This document shows, piece after piece, positions 1 to 7,401 of a stretch of DNA of 40,161 bases. Numbering within the stretch: the first letter of the stretch is position 1; every line of letters starts with the position of its first letter. Source of the DNA: an uncultured Chryseobacterium sp. Its GTDB lineage: Bacteria > Bacteroidota > Bacteroidia > Flavobacteriales > Weeksellaceae. The stretch covers positions 1-40,161 of the forward strand of contig NZ_CAJYMO010000269.1 of the NCBI RefSeq assembly GCF_913776365.1. Reading direction: 5' to 3'. Made by a program: the position numbers and the translations under genes. A model generated the notes under the pieces. That model worked only from the letters and a program-made list of their open reading frames with translations, was not told where the DNA came from and did no database searches.

Positions 1-1
1 T

Positions 2-751
2 ACAAAACTTAATAAATTTTACTTTATAGAATGTATTGATTCTCAGGAATCATCTCAAACAAATGGTTTTGCGCTTTATAATGATACTGTCATAAAATTA
101 AAAATCGTTGATAAGTCAATTGAAACAGAATATTTTGAATTTAAAACAAAAGAAGAATTTCTAAATATTCTTGATTATATCCACGAGAAAGATATTAACA
201 AAAATAATATTTTAATTCATATTTATACACACGGCTCTTCTAATCATGATGGTTTACTTGATGATGACAAGAAACTAATTTCTTGGGAAGAAGTACTTAA
301 TAAATCTAGAAAAATTAATGTAAAGTCAGAAAATGGTCTCTATTTAATTTTAGCATTGTGTCATGGGAAATATATAGGAGAAAAAATTGATATTAAGCAA
401 AAAGCTCCTTTTAATTCTTTAATAGCTTCAAATCACGAAGAGCTGGTAAGTGATATATATAATTTGTTTCAAAAATTTTATAATAATTTAGTATTTGATA
501 ACGACATAATTAAGGCTTTTATAGATGCTCAATCAGACGGCGATAAATTTTATTATAAGAATACTAATAAATGTGTACAGGATGCATTTAAAAGCTTGTT
601 AGAAAAACGAGAGTTGCTTTTACCTGATTTATATAAAGATTTTTTAGAGACAACTGGTCAAAAAATTTCTTTTCAGGAATTTGATAATATCAATAAGACA
701 ACCTTATCCGAATTAATTAAAAAAATGGAAGAACAATTTTTTATTAAATAA
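2..751 (+). CDS. Caspase/CHAT-like cysteine protease, 5' end outside window
   Basis: The reading frame is already open at base 2 and runs to the stop at 749-751, so only the last 249 residues are visible. They carry the layout of a clan CD (caspase, CHAT, legumain-like) Cys-His protease. A hydrophobic strand ends in THG (His at visible residue 77, bases 230-232), an acidic loop follows, then a second hydrophobic strand ends in LALCHG (Cys at visible residue 120, bases 359-361). A segment with APFNSLIAS follows, where such proteases often shape the substrate pocket. The remaining ~100 residues are helical and acidic/lysine-rich with no recognised domain. CHAT and caspase-like proteases are often effectors in bacterial defence, for example with gasdermins or type III-E CRISPR. 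The partner would lie upstream and is not visible. The fold call is inference from the dyad spacing. A start at 356 would remove the His and most of the domain, so it is unlikely. Confidence 0.6.
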   Translation, partial: TKLNKFYFIECIDSQESSQTNGFALYNDTVIKLKIVDKSIETEYFEFKTKEEFLNILDYIHEKDINKNNILIHIYTHGSSNHDGLLDDDKKLISWEEVLNKSRKINVKSENGLYLILALCHGKYIGEKIDIKQKAPFNSLIASNHEELVSDIYNLFQKFYNNLVFDNDIIKAFIDAQSDGDKFYYKNTNKCVQDAFKSLLEKRELLLPDLYKDFLETTGQKISFQEFDNINKTTLSELIKKMEEQFFIK

Positions 752-759
752 TAAAAAAA

Positions 760-780
760 ATGCGACATGTTTTGTCGCAT
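760..780 (+). terminator. Hairpin after the CHAT-like gene
   Basis: An 8-bp perfect stem (ATGCGACA / TGTCGCAT) with a 5-base loop sits 8 bases after the stop codon. It is preceded by an A run and followed by a short T-rich tract. It probably ends the protease transcript and separates it from the HNH gene. Confidence 0.6.
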
Positions 781-853
781 TACTTTTATAGGTTTGCTAA
801 TGTAGAGTATCTGTTCTAAGATTTATATAATAATTTAATTTTAATCAATATTC

Positions 854-1561
854 ATGAATAACAAATACAATTGTAAAATTTGGAAAGAATTTCGTGATAG
901 CATTATTGAAAATGATGGATATAGATGCACGGTATGTGGAAAAAAGTCAACTGAAACAATTCTTCAAGTCCACCACACAAAATATATAAAGGGAAGAAAC
1001 CTATGGGAATATGCAGCTGAAGACTGCGTAACATTATGCAAAGGTTGTCACGCAATGGAGCATGGAAAAGTAAAACCTAATTATGGATGGGAATATATTG
1101 GTGATGAAGATTTGGGAGATTTAATTGGAGAGTGTGAAAATTGTGGTAGTAATATTAGATACGCTTTTCATATTTATCATGAAAAATGGGGAGCCTTACA
1201 AGTTGGAACACTATGTTGTGATAATTTGACAGATAGTCAAGAAGCATCAAATCTCATGGAATCTATGAAGCGATTTGAGAGTAGAAAAAGAAATTTTATT
1301 AATTCTGTAAAATGGAAGTATTTAGGAAAACTTCATTCTATTAAGAAAAATTTATTTGAAATTGAAATTGTGGAAATTGATGATTATTTCCACTTAACAA
1401 TCCACAATAAAAAAAGTAAAAAACAATATTCAACTTTAGAATGTGCAAAATCCTCAGCATTTGAGGTAATTGAAAATGGTAAATTTATAGAGTACTGCTT
1501 AAAGCATAATATTTCTCTACCTACTAAGTTCAAAATTAACAATAAAAAAGAAGTTAATTAA
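854..1561 (+). CDS. HNH endonuclease with a second zinc-binding module
   Basis: The 235-residue protein starts with an HNH/treble-clef nuclease domain: CTVCG (Cys25, Cys28), the paired histidines VHH (His40-41), then LCKGCH with Cys62, Cys65 and His66. This is the usual C-x2-C ... HH ... C-x2-C-H arrangement that binds zinc and a catalytic metal. A second cysteine cluster, ECENCG (Cys94, Cys97) and TLCCDNL (Cys121-122), lies around residues 92-125 with IRYAFHIYH between. It looks like another zinc-ribbon, perhaps for target recognition. The C-terminal 110 residues are lysine-rich with no recognised domain. It lies alone between a hairpin upstream and a promoter downstream, in an element carrying other defence-like genes. 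Restriction-type or phage-targeting DNA cleavage is plausible, but the target is unknown. Confidence 0.8.
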   Translation: MNNKYNCKIWKEFRDSIIENDGYRCTVCGKKSTETILQVHHTKYIKGRNLWEYAAEDCVTLCKGCHAMEHGKVKPNYGWEYIGDEDLGDLIGECENCGSNIRYAFHIYHEKWGALQVGTLCCDNLTDSQEASNLMESMKRFESRKRNFINSVKWKYLGKLHSIKKNLFEIEIVEIDDYFHLTIHNKKSKKQYSTLECAKSSAFEVIENGKFIEYCLKHNISLPTKFKINNKKEVN

Positions 1562-1583
1562 TATACTTAGGGTTATTTTCTTA

Positions 1584-1617
1584 TTTGTTAAAATAAATTT
1601 CTAATTCTGTATATTTG
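1584..1617 (+). promoter_or_regulatory. Bacteroidota-type promoter for the two-gene cassette
   Basis: TATATTTG at 1610-1617 matches the -7 consensus TAnnTTTG exactly. A TTTG at 1584-1587 lies 22 bases upstream, close to the usual 19-21 spacing of the -33 box. The ATG at 1647 is 29 bases downstream, so the 1647-3040 pair probably has its own promoter. Confidence 0.6.
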
Positions 1618-1646
1618 AGCTTATTAATACTTTAACAATTAATATA

Positions 1647-2594
1647 ATGGAAGAAAATATTAAAAAACATAAGATTAGGGTTCCCATATTTTCATCTGAA
1701 GTTATTGAAAGAGAAATAGGCTTATATGATGACCTAACATATTTATCTATGATAAATAATCTCAAAAAGAAAATTGATAATTTTAATGAAAGTATGCCTA
1801 CTATAAGACAACCTAAAATAAATAAGGTTAAAGAAACTCAAATTTCAGCAATAGAATATTTTGAAGAAAGCTATGAAGAAATTCCTACATTATTAATAAA
1901 AATAACAGCTTATAATACAAATTTAATAGATGGATTTGTTGAATTAGATGAAAAAATAAACTTACAGAAAAATCACAAAGTAGGAAGTGACACAAACTAT
2001 CTTTTAGCCCTCCCCCAAATATATGGTCAAGATTCCTCTAAGTTTGTTTTCCAATGGAAATTTTTTGTATATGATGACCCGACAAAAGATTCTAGTGAGA
2101 TAATTTCAATATGTAAACTTCTTTGTAAAAAAATATTAGATATAAAAATAAGAAACTTAAAATTAGAAAGTATTTTAAAAGAAATAAAGCAAAATAAGTT
2201 ATTAGAAAATTTTGAAATACAATTATCTAGTCATTACGAACAAGAAGACGACCCAGATGTTAAACTAAAAAATTACTTAATTACTTCTAAAGTTTCTAAA
2301 ACTACCAAAAATTCGTATAAAGACGTACCAACTGATAAATTTGAAGAAATCTTATTTACAAAGAATAATTTTAATAAAAGAGTTTTTAAAGTCTTTAAAA
2401 ATAATAGAGAAATACGTATTACTGAAGAGCAAAAAAATGATTTCAATAAACTCTCTCAAACCATTGAAGAGATTTTAAATAGTCAAATCGAATTTCATGA
2501 AAATGATTTAGATAAAATATTTGAAAAGGATTTCATAATGAAAAACTTAAACTCTATAATAACGGAGTTTACAAAACAAAGTATTCAACATTAA
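1647..2594 (+). CDS. Unrecognised 315-residue soluble protein, first gene of a pair
   Basis: I do not recognise this protein. It is hydrophilic, with no signal peptide, membrane segment or obvious nucleotide-binding loop. The N-terminal ~110 residues contain predicted strands around LLIKITAYN. The middle (residues ~165-215) is helical and lysine/leucine-rich and could form a coiled coil. The C-terminal 60 residues are helical and acidic. A consensus promoter lies 29 bases upstream. The stop is only 2 bases from the start of a small membrane protein, so the two are almost certainly co-translated. A soluble sensor paired with a membrane protein is a common layout in toxin-antitoxin and abortive-infection systems. 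That role is inference from the pairing and location, not from a domain. Confidence 0.75.
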   Translation: MEENIKKHKIRVPIFSSEVIEREIGLYDDLTYLSMINNLKKKIDNFNESMPTIRQPKINKVKETQISAIEYFEESYEEIPTLLIKITAYNTNLIDGFVELDEKINLQKNHKVGSDTNYLLALPQIYGQDSSKFVFQWKFFVYDDPTKDSSEIISICKLLCKKILDIKIRNLKLESILKEIKQNKLLENFEIQLSSHYEQEDDPDVKLKNYLITSKVSKTTKNSYKDVPTDKFEEILFTKNNFNKRVFKVFKNNREIRITEEQKNDFNKLSQTIEEILNSQIEFHENDLDKIFEKDFIMKNLNSIITEFTKQSIQH

Positions 2595-2596
2595 AT

Positions 2597-3040
2597 ATGG
2601 ACTTTTATAATAATTTATTATCCGATATTTCAAATTTTGCAATCGTAGTTTTTGGCTTTTGCATATCTCTGTATACACTTCTTTATTCATTTATTTTAAA
2701 TAAAAAGGAACAATTAAAAGAAATTACGGATTTAAAAAAGTCAGGAGAAAAGGTTACTTCCTACACTTATAAAGAAACAAATTATATAAATTATATTAAA
2801 AGTATGAAAAGCTTTAATAAATATATTATTATTTGTCTTACAATTTCATTACCTATTTATTTCTTTTCATTGATAATCAAATATTTCAAACTATATAATT
2901 TAAATATCGTTTTATTTAATAATAAATATGAAGGTTACATAGTTTATTTACTTTTATTATGCTCTATATTACTATTTATATACATAGTAATACTGATTGT
3001 AAAAAGTATTAAAATATATAATCGAAATACAAAAATATAA
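2597..3040 (+). CDS. Small membrane protein with three predicted helices, second gene of a pair
   Basis: The 147-residue protein has three clear hydrophobic stretches: residues ~12-34, ~75-95 and ~112-136. A lysine-rich cytoplasmic-type loop lies between the first and second (residues 35-72), and the tail is short and basic. No cleavable signal peptide or family motif is seen. Its start lies 2 bases after the stop of the 315-residue gene, so the pair should be translationally coupled. A small multi-helix membrane protein next to a soluble partner could be a membrane-depolarising effector, or simply an anchor. The sequence does not decide. A convergent hairpin follows. Confidence 0.75.
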   Translation: MDFYNNLLSDISNFAIVVFGFCISLYTLLYSFILNKKEQLKEITDLKKSGEKVTSYTYKETNYINYIKSMKSFNKYIIICLTISLPIYFFSLIIKYFKLYNLNIVLFNNKYEGYIVYLLLLCSILLFIYIVILIVKSIKIYNRNTKI

Positions 3041-3041
3041 G

Positions 3042-3065
3042 TAGCCTTAAAAATAAATAAGGCTA
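3042..3065. terminator. Convergent hairpin between cargo and maintenance module
   Basis: A 7-bp perfect stem TAGCCTT / AAGGCTA with an A/T loop sits 1 base after the stop of the membrane protein and 25 bases before the stop of the - strand VirE-like gene. It could end both transcripts. Flanking T runs are weak. Confidence 0.45.
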
Positions 3066-3090
3066 ACTATAATTTGATTAATGTATAATA

Positions 3091-4314
3091 TTACATGTCG
3101 TTACAATTCGGTACAGATGCTGTATTTTCTTTAAAATAATTATAAACTGTTGTTTTTTTTAATCCTGTCAGTTCCATTACTTTTTTAGGGGTAATCTTAC
3201 CATTTTCGTGACAATTCCAATTACAGAATAGTTCTGAGATTAAATTTTTCCTTTTCTGTGTTTTTTCTCTTTTTTCCTGATTTATAACTTCTAAGCATTT
3301 TCTACTTTTTTCAATAGCGGTAAGGGTAATATCCTTAAAGAAGAATCTTTTTGTTTTATTTGTTCTTGGATTATCTCTCTTATTAAATGCTTTATCTATT
3401 ATTCCCCAAACCTCATTGTTTTCTAATGGGGTCATTAAATTTACCATATTAGCATAAAATATCATTTTAGATAATGTTTTCTTATCTAAATCTGGATTTA
3501 GGAAAAGTAGCCGCTTCGCGTACAATCCAAGAACCTTTTCACGATTTCCCTCTTTAACTCCTTTAGGAATAAAGGCACTATGGTATCTTATTTTGTTCGA
3601 ACCACAATCATAGATGCCTCGGTCATCGTATATAATATCCATACCTTTAGTTACTTCATCAAGATTATTATATCTTATTTTTCCGTCACAGTGTATACCT
3701 ATTAAAGAGTTATCTTTAATGATAGTGTTACGGAAGTTTTTAGAGCCTGTGTTACTGAGTTCTACTAACTGCCCAGAAACCAATTCTGCAATAGGAAAAA
3801 CCTCTACATTATCATTATAATGTGCATTCGGGTCATATGATAATACCGTAAGTCTGTCAATAGATACCGCCTTACTGTCAAAAGGTACATCCAACAGCTT
3901 TGCAATCTCCTGAGTGGCAATCTTAAAGTTATCAGGTGTCAGCCCATCAACTTTTACCACTAAAGTCAGTCCAGTATTAGATAAACTTCTCCAATAAGCA
4001 CATACATAAGCTGCGTTGATTTCTAAATCCTGCTCAGTCTTACCATCCACATCAATATAAAGGTATCCTGTAGATTCTGCTACATTCTTTCCTACAATAT
4101 ATCCGTCCGAAAAATTAAAGTTGATGGATATTGCAGGAAGTTGATATTTTTTGATTTTTTGGTAGTCAATTGAACCACGCTCTAAAGTTCGGGCATACTG
4201 CACCAAATACACATGTTTAGTTGGAGGGAATTTGATAAATTCAACAACTTCTTCGATATTTTGGAATGAGCCAGTAATAGCACGGTTAGTGCAATGCGAT
4301 ATTTTGTTAATCAT
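3091..4314 (-). CDS. VirE N-terminal/primase-like protein of a mobile element
   Basis: The 407-residue protein resembles the BT4734/BF3469-like family (VirE N-terminal domain, related to archaeo-eukaryotic primases), which is common in Bacteroidota conjugative and mobilisable elements. Supporting features are YIDVDG with an Asp-x-Asp pair (Asp88, Asp90) that would bind metal, SNTGLTLVVKVDG (residues ~112-124), and the stretch around residues 146-165 with DRLTVLSYDP. The C-terminal ~40 residues contain LTGLKKTTVYNYF, a helix-turn-helix. The VirE helicase/P-loop domain often found in the same polypeptide is absent, so this is the short form. It is the last gene of the - strand maintenance module and probably acts in element replication. 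A 194-base spacer with a palindrome separates it from the ParB-like gene. Confidence 0.8.
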   Translation of the reverse strand: MINKISHCTNRAITGSFQNIEEVVEFIKFPPTKHVYLVQYARTLERGSIDYQKIKKYQLPAISINFNFSDGYIVGKNVAESTGYLYIDVDGKTEQDLEINAAYVCAYWRSLSNTGLTLVVKVDGLTPDNFKIATQEIAKLLDVPFDSKAVSIDRLTVLSYDPNAHYNDNVEVFPIAELVSGQLVELSNTGSKNFRNTIIKDNSLIGIHCDGKIRYNNLDEVTKGMDIIYDDRGIYDCGSNKIRYHSAFIPKGVKEGNREKVLGLYAKRLLFLNPDLDKKTLSKMIFYANMVNLMTPLENNEVWGIIDKAFNKRDNPRTNKTKRFFFKDITLTAIEKSRKCLEVINQEKREKTQKRKNLISELFCNWNCHENGKITPKKVMELTGLKKTTVYNYFKENTASVPNCNDM

Positions 4315-4488
4315 AATAAATAATGCTGTTTAAAAGGCATAACAAGGGCTGTACATGGCTTTTTGCAATGTATTTAGGATTTTGTTATACGAATTGTTTT
4401 AGTTGATTTTTGGTATTTGCAAGGCTTTACATGTGCGCCTGCAGAATTATGCGATGTAATAGTAAAAAGATTCAGCTTTTCGAGAGCC

Positions 4489-4506
4489 TTATACACTTGT
4501 GTATAA
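4489..4506. repeat. 18-base near-palindrome TTATACAC-TT-GTGTATAA
   Basis: Two perfect 8-base arms flank a TT centre, 2 bases beyond the stop codon of the ParB-like gene and upstream of the VirE-like gene. No T run follows on either strand, so it is a poor terminator. It is a better candidate for a protein-binding site, such as a parS-like or replication-initiation site, used by the flanking genes. Confidence 0.5.
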
Positions 4507-4508
4507 CC

Positions 4509-5375
4509 TTAATCTTCCATGATGAATACTGCACACTTACTGTTTAGTTGTTGAGATAGAAAATCTTTTACTTTAGCTTCATCTTTGGTCATGATAAAAT
4601 ATTCAATTTCATTATCCCTCAAAAGATGCGTTCCTGCATTAACATCATTCACATATTTTGGTTCTTGAATCTCAGATTGAGTACATTTTTGCCTTGATTG
4701 ACATTTTTGTTGAGAGTTTAACTTATCTTCAATTTCGGGAATAATGTTCATTTCTTTCAATTTCAGTTTGTCCTGAACTTGATTATATGCAGTGGTTATA
4801 CTTAAACTCTCCTGCATCATTTGCCCTATAATACCATAAAAGCCACTATTTATTACACTTCTATATCTAGCTGTGGTAGTCCTACCGATACCTGCCAATT
4901 TGGAAATTTCTAAAATAGTATCAATTTTATCTTTCACATTATCACCTCTACCAGCTTTAGAAAGATTTTCTTTTGCTTTTTTTACAATAGTTTCTTCATG
5001 TAAACAGGCAAATTTTAGTTTTTCCACAGGTGTAAGATTTCTTCTCTGACATTGATGTTTAACCATCCAAAACTGAACATCTGAAAGCAATGCAAAATTT
5101 TCTCGAATTTCTTTTTTTGGAATATCTGAAATTTCCAACTCTATACACGCTTTTAATCGTATATGACCATCAATAACTAGCTTAATTCCGTCTGGTGTGG
5201 CGTAATATAAAATCGGGTCAATAACACCGTTTTGGGTAATATCTTCTTTTAATTGGTTGTATCGATTTAAATCTGTTATTGATAGGTAAGATTGCAGTTC
5301 CCAAATAGTTGTTAAATCTTGATAATGATAATAAACATTGTAGTTTTTATTGAATAATTGAATTGTATTTGACAT
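4509..5375 (-). CDS. ParB-like DNA-binding protein
   Basis: The start was placed at 5375 because the protein MSNTIQLFNK from there gives a normal cytoplasmic N-terminus. A start at 5444 would add 23 residues that look like translated leader. The ~288-residue product carries a ParB/Srx-type domain: ITQNGVIDPILYY (residues ~45-60) followed by LVIDGHIRLKACIELEI (residues ~66-82), the equivalent of the ParB box II region. Helices follow, with an HTH-like stretch ISKLAGIGRTTTARYRSV. The C-terminal 100 residues are low-complexity and poorly conserved. No ParA partner is visible. In integrative elements such stand-alone ParB-like proteins usually regulate or aid replication. The palindrome just past its stop may be its site. 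Confidence 0.75.
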   Translation of the reverse strand: MSNTIQLFNKNYNVYYHYQDLTTIWELQSYLSITDLNRYNQLKEDITQNGVIDPILYYATPDGIKLVIDGHIRLKACIELEISDIPKKEIRENFALLSDVQFWMVKHQCQRRNLTPVEKLKFACLHEETIVKKAKENLSKAGRGDNVKDKIDTILEISKLAGIGRTTTARYRSVINSGFYGIIGQMMQESLSITTAYNQVQDKLKLKEMNIIPEIEDKLNSQQKCQSRQKCTQSEIQEPKYVNDVNAGTHLLRDNEIEYFIMTKDEAKVKDFLSQQLNSKCAVFIMED

Positions 5376-5500
5376 GATAATTATTATTTTAAATTTGACA
5401 CAAGAGATACCCACACAATACTCGACTGTGCTTTGATTAAACATTAAAAGTGTGGTAAATGATTAAGAAATAATTGGATTGGGAAGAAGTTCCCTCAGTT

Positions 5501-5776
5501 TTAAGAAGCTTGGTTCAATTTTGAGAATACTTCATCTTTTGAGTAATAAACTCTATTACCGATTTTAGTATTTTTCAATGTACCGTCATTATTCCAATGA
5601 AATAATGTTGTCAAACTTACATTTAAAAGCTTTGCTGTTTCTTCACGAGTATAAAATTCTTTTTCTGTTGATTGTGCAGGAATATGTTTTTCTAATTCCT
5701 CTCTCACTAATTTTTGAATGTATTGACCAAAAGATTCTAAATCTATCTGCATCAATTGAATTGCTGAATTTGTCAT
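5501..5776 (-). CDS. Excisionase-like helix-turn-helix protein
   Basis: The start at 5776 (MTNSAIQLMQ) is preferred over 5806, which lies inside the likely promoter. The ~91-residue protein ends in a MerR/excisionase-type winged helix (HTH_17): FYTREETAKLLNVSLTTLF, then HWNNDGTLKNTKIGNRVYY with the usual wing, and SKDEVFSKL. In Bacteroidota elements this gene sits between replication genes and the integrase and acts as recombination directionality factor or local repressor. The short AGGGAAAA repeats just upstream are plausible binding sites. Confidence 0.8.
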   Translation of the reverse strand: MTNSAIQLMQIDLESFGQYIQKLVREELEKHIPAQSTEKEFYTREETAKLLNVSLTTLFHWNNDGTLKNTKIGNRVYYSKDEVFSKLNQAS

Positions 5777-5816
5777 AATTTTTATTTGTTTAAGATTATG
5801 ATACAAAGGTTCAGAT

Positions 5817-5844
5817 AGGGAAAACAGGGAAAAAACAGGGAAAA
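5817..5844. repeat. Three AGGGAAAA direct repeats upstream of the excisionase gene
   Basis: AGGGAAAA occurs at 5817, 5826 and 5837, i.e. at 9- and 11-base spacing. The copies lie immediately upstream of the excisionase-like gene and partly where its promoter should be (AACCTTTG on the - strand at 5804-5811 is one mismatch from TAnnTTTG). One face of the helix would be contacted, as expected for an operator or an excisionase-binding array. Confidence 0.5.
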
Positions 5845-5905
5845 TATTTTTAAGACAAAATAATTTAACCTTCTGATTATCAGTTATAAAAATTTCAATT
5901 ATTTT

Positions 5906-7396
5906 TTATCCTAGAATCGGTTTTAATTTTTCCCTATTAATTCCTAATGAATATTCAATTTCTGTAAGAAAAGCATCAGTAGTTTTAAAAGTGAAAGGAT
6001 AGTGTTTACCCTGTGGATTGTCAATGTCAAGAAAATTTTTAAGATATTGTTGTTTTACCTCTCTTTTATTATTTATATTGAATTTAGTAATTCTTTCAAA
6101 GGAAGCAATAGTATCAAATTTCTTTCCTTCGACCTCATAGAAGTAATCGAAAATATAGAAGAAATAACAAAACCTAAAGAAATAAATATCATTTTTAAAT
6201 TCCATTTCTTTAACACCATTACTACTATATTTATTTTCTGAAATTGCATTTAAAATAATTTTTATAGTACTGTTATCAAAAGATTTTAATTGCAAATAAT
6301 CAACTAAAGCTGACTTTTCTTTCATAAAAATATCTAACTCATTCTTAAGGAAATTGTTTTCCTGTGAATGTACTCTATCTCCATATCGCTGTAAATTCAG
6401 GTATTTTAGCTTCATTCCGTAAAGAGAATGTTCTGCATTTAATTCTAAAAACTGATATAAATTGACTGCTGTAAGGTCTGCAAACCGTAATAGTTCTGAT
6501 GCGCTTAATATATTAAGGTAGTTTTTTAGAGATTCTTCCAAAGAGATAAAAGATGACTGTAAAGAGATTATAGAAGATTCGGTGTAAGCAAAAAAAGAAC
6601 CATCAAGTTGCGGAGTTTGAAATGAATGTTCAAAGAGTAATTTTTCATTTTCATTTATTTGATAATCGAGATATTTCTCACGGCTAGAATATTTATTGAT
6701 AAGAATTGATTCTGATACCCCACTAACTTCCCTTATAAAACGGCTTAAAAAGTTTGATGCTCTTTTTTGTAAAGAAAATACAAGCGAAGCATAATAGCTT
6801 ATATAAATATTTGGAGATATAATTTTAAGAAGTAAGTAATTTTGAAAATGTTCTGATATGACAGCGGAATTAATTTCGTTTTCATTAATTGGTAAACTTT
6901 CAAATGTATGTTTTTGAAGCTGCTCTACTATATTAGTTGTTATAATAATTATAGTCCTAATTACACTTACAATATTATTAATTTCTTCATCATTATAAAT
7001 TTCATCAATTGACCCAATATTTGAAAAATCGATTAATCCGTCATTTACAATTACTGCATTTATATTTAAAAAACGGCTTATATACTCGAAATAATCTGTT
7101 ATTAATTCTTCTGAACTTTCTATTTTTTGAGGTGACAACTCCTTTGGGTAAAAAGACAATAAATCATTTATCGTTTCTGAGATAATTACATTTTTAATAT
7201 CAATGCTTATGTTTGATTGCATACCGTCCAACCTGGCTTTTATATCTCTAATTTCAGGTATGTGTGCAGGTTTTTCTACTTCAAAATTTTGTAAAAAGAA
7301 CTCATGTATGCCATGATATGACACAGGGTCTTCCATAGCTATTACATAAACAATAAAGTCTAATGCAATTCCTCTCTTAGTATTTATTTCAATCAT
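5906..7396 (-). CDS. Unrecognised 496-residue element protein next to the integrase
   Basis: I do not recognise a domain. The protein is almost entirely helical, isoleucine/asparagine-rich, and has no signal peptide. A strongly hydrophobic patch at residues ~143-155 (IRTIIIITTNIVE) is too short to be a convincing membrane helix. The C-terminal ~110 residues combine an aromatic-rich helix (FFRFCYFFYIFDYF) with a charged segment. This vaguely recalls the C-terminus of RteC-type regulators of Bacteroides elements, but the match is not good enough to name it. It begins 5 bases after the integrase stop, so it shares the integrase transcript. An element-specific role (excision control, mobilisation or exclusion) is inferred only from this linkage. 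Confidence 0.7.
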   Translation of the reverse strand: MIEINTKRGIALDFIVYVIAMEDPVSYHGIHEFFLQNFEVEKPAHIPEIRDIKARLDGMQSNISIDIKNVIISETINDLLSFYPKELSPQKIESSEELITDYFEYISRFLNINAVIVNDGLIDFSNIGSIDEIYNDEEINNIVSVIRTIIIITTNIVEQLQKHTFESLPINENEINSAVISEHFQNYLLLKIISPNIYISYYASLVFSLQKRASNFLSRFIREVSGVSESILINKYSSREKYLDYQINENEKLLFEHSFQTPQLDGSFFAYTESSIISLQSSFISLEESLKNYLNILSASELLRFADLTAVNLYQFLELNAEHSLYGMKLKYLNLQRYGDRVHSQENNFLKNELDIFMKEKSALVDYLQLKSFDNSTIKIILNAISENKYSSNGVKEMEFKNDIYFFRFCYFFYIFDYFYEVEGKKFDTIASFERITKFNINNKREVKQQYLKNFLDIDNPQGKHYPFTFKTTDAFLTEIEYSLGINREKLKPILG

Positions 7397-7401
7397 TTAT
7401 A

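Noticed and set aside
356-751. Short gene starting at 356
   Set aside because: The frame is open to base 2 and the catalytic-type His lies upstream of 356, so this would split one domain.
4489-4506. Reading the palindrome as a terminator
   Set aside because: No T run follows on either strand and the stem has little GC, so a binding site is more likely.
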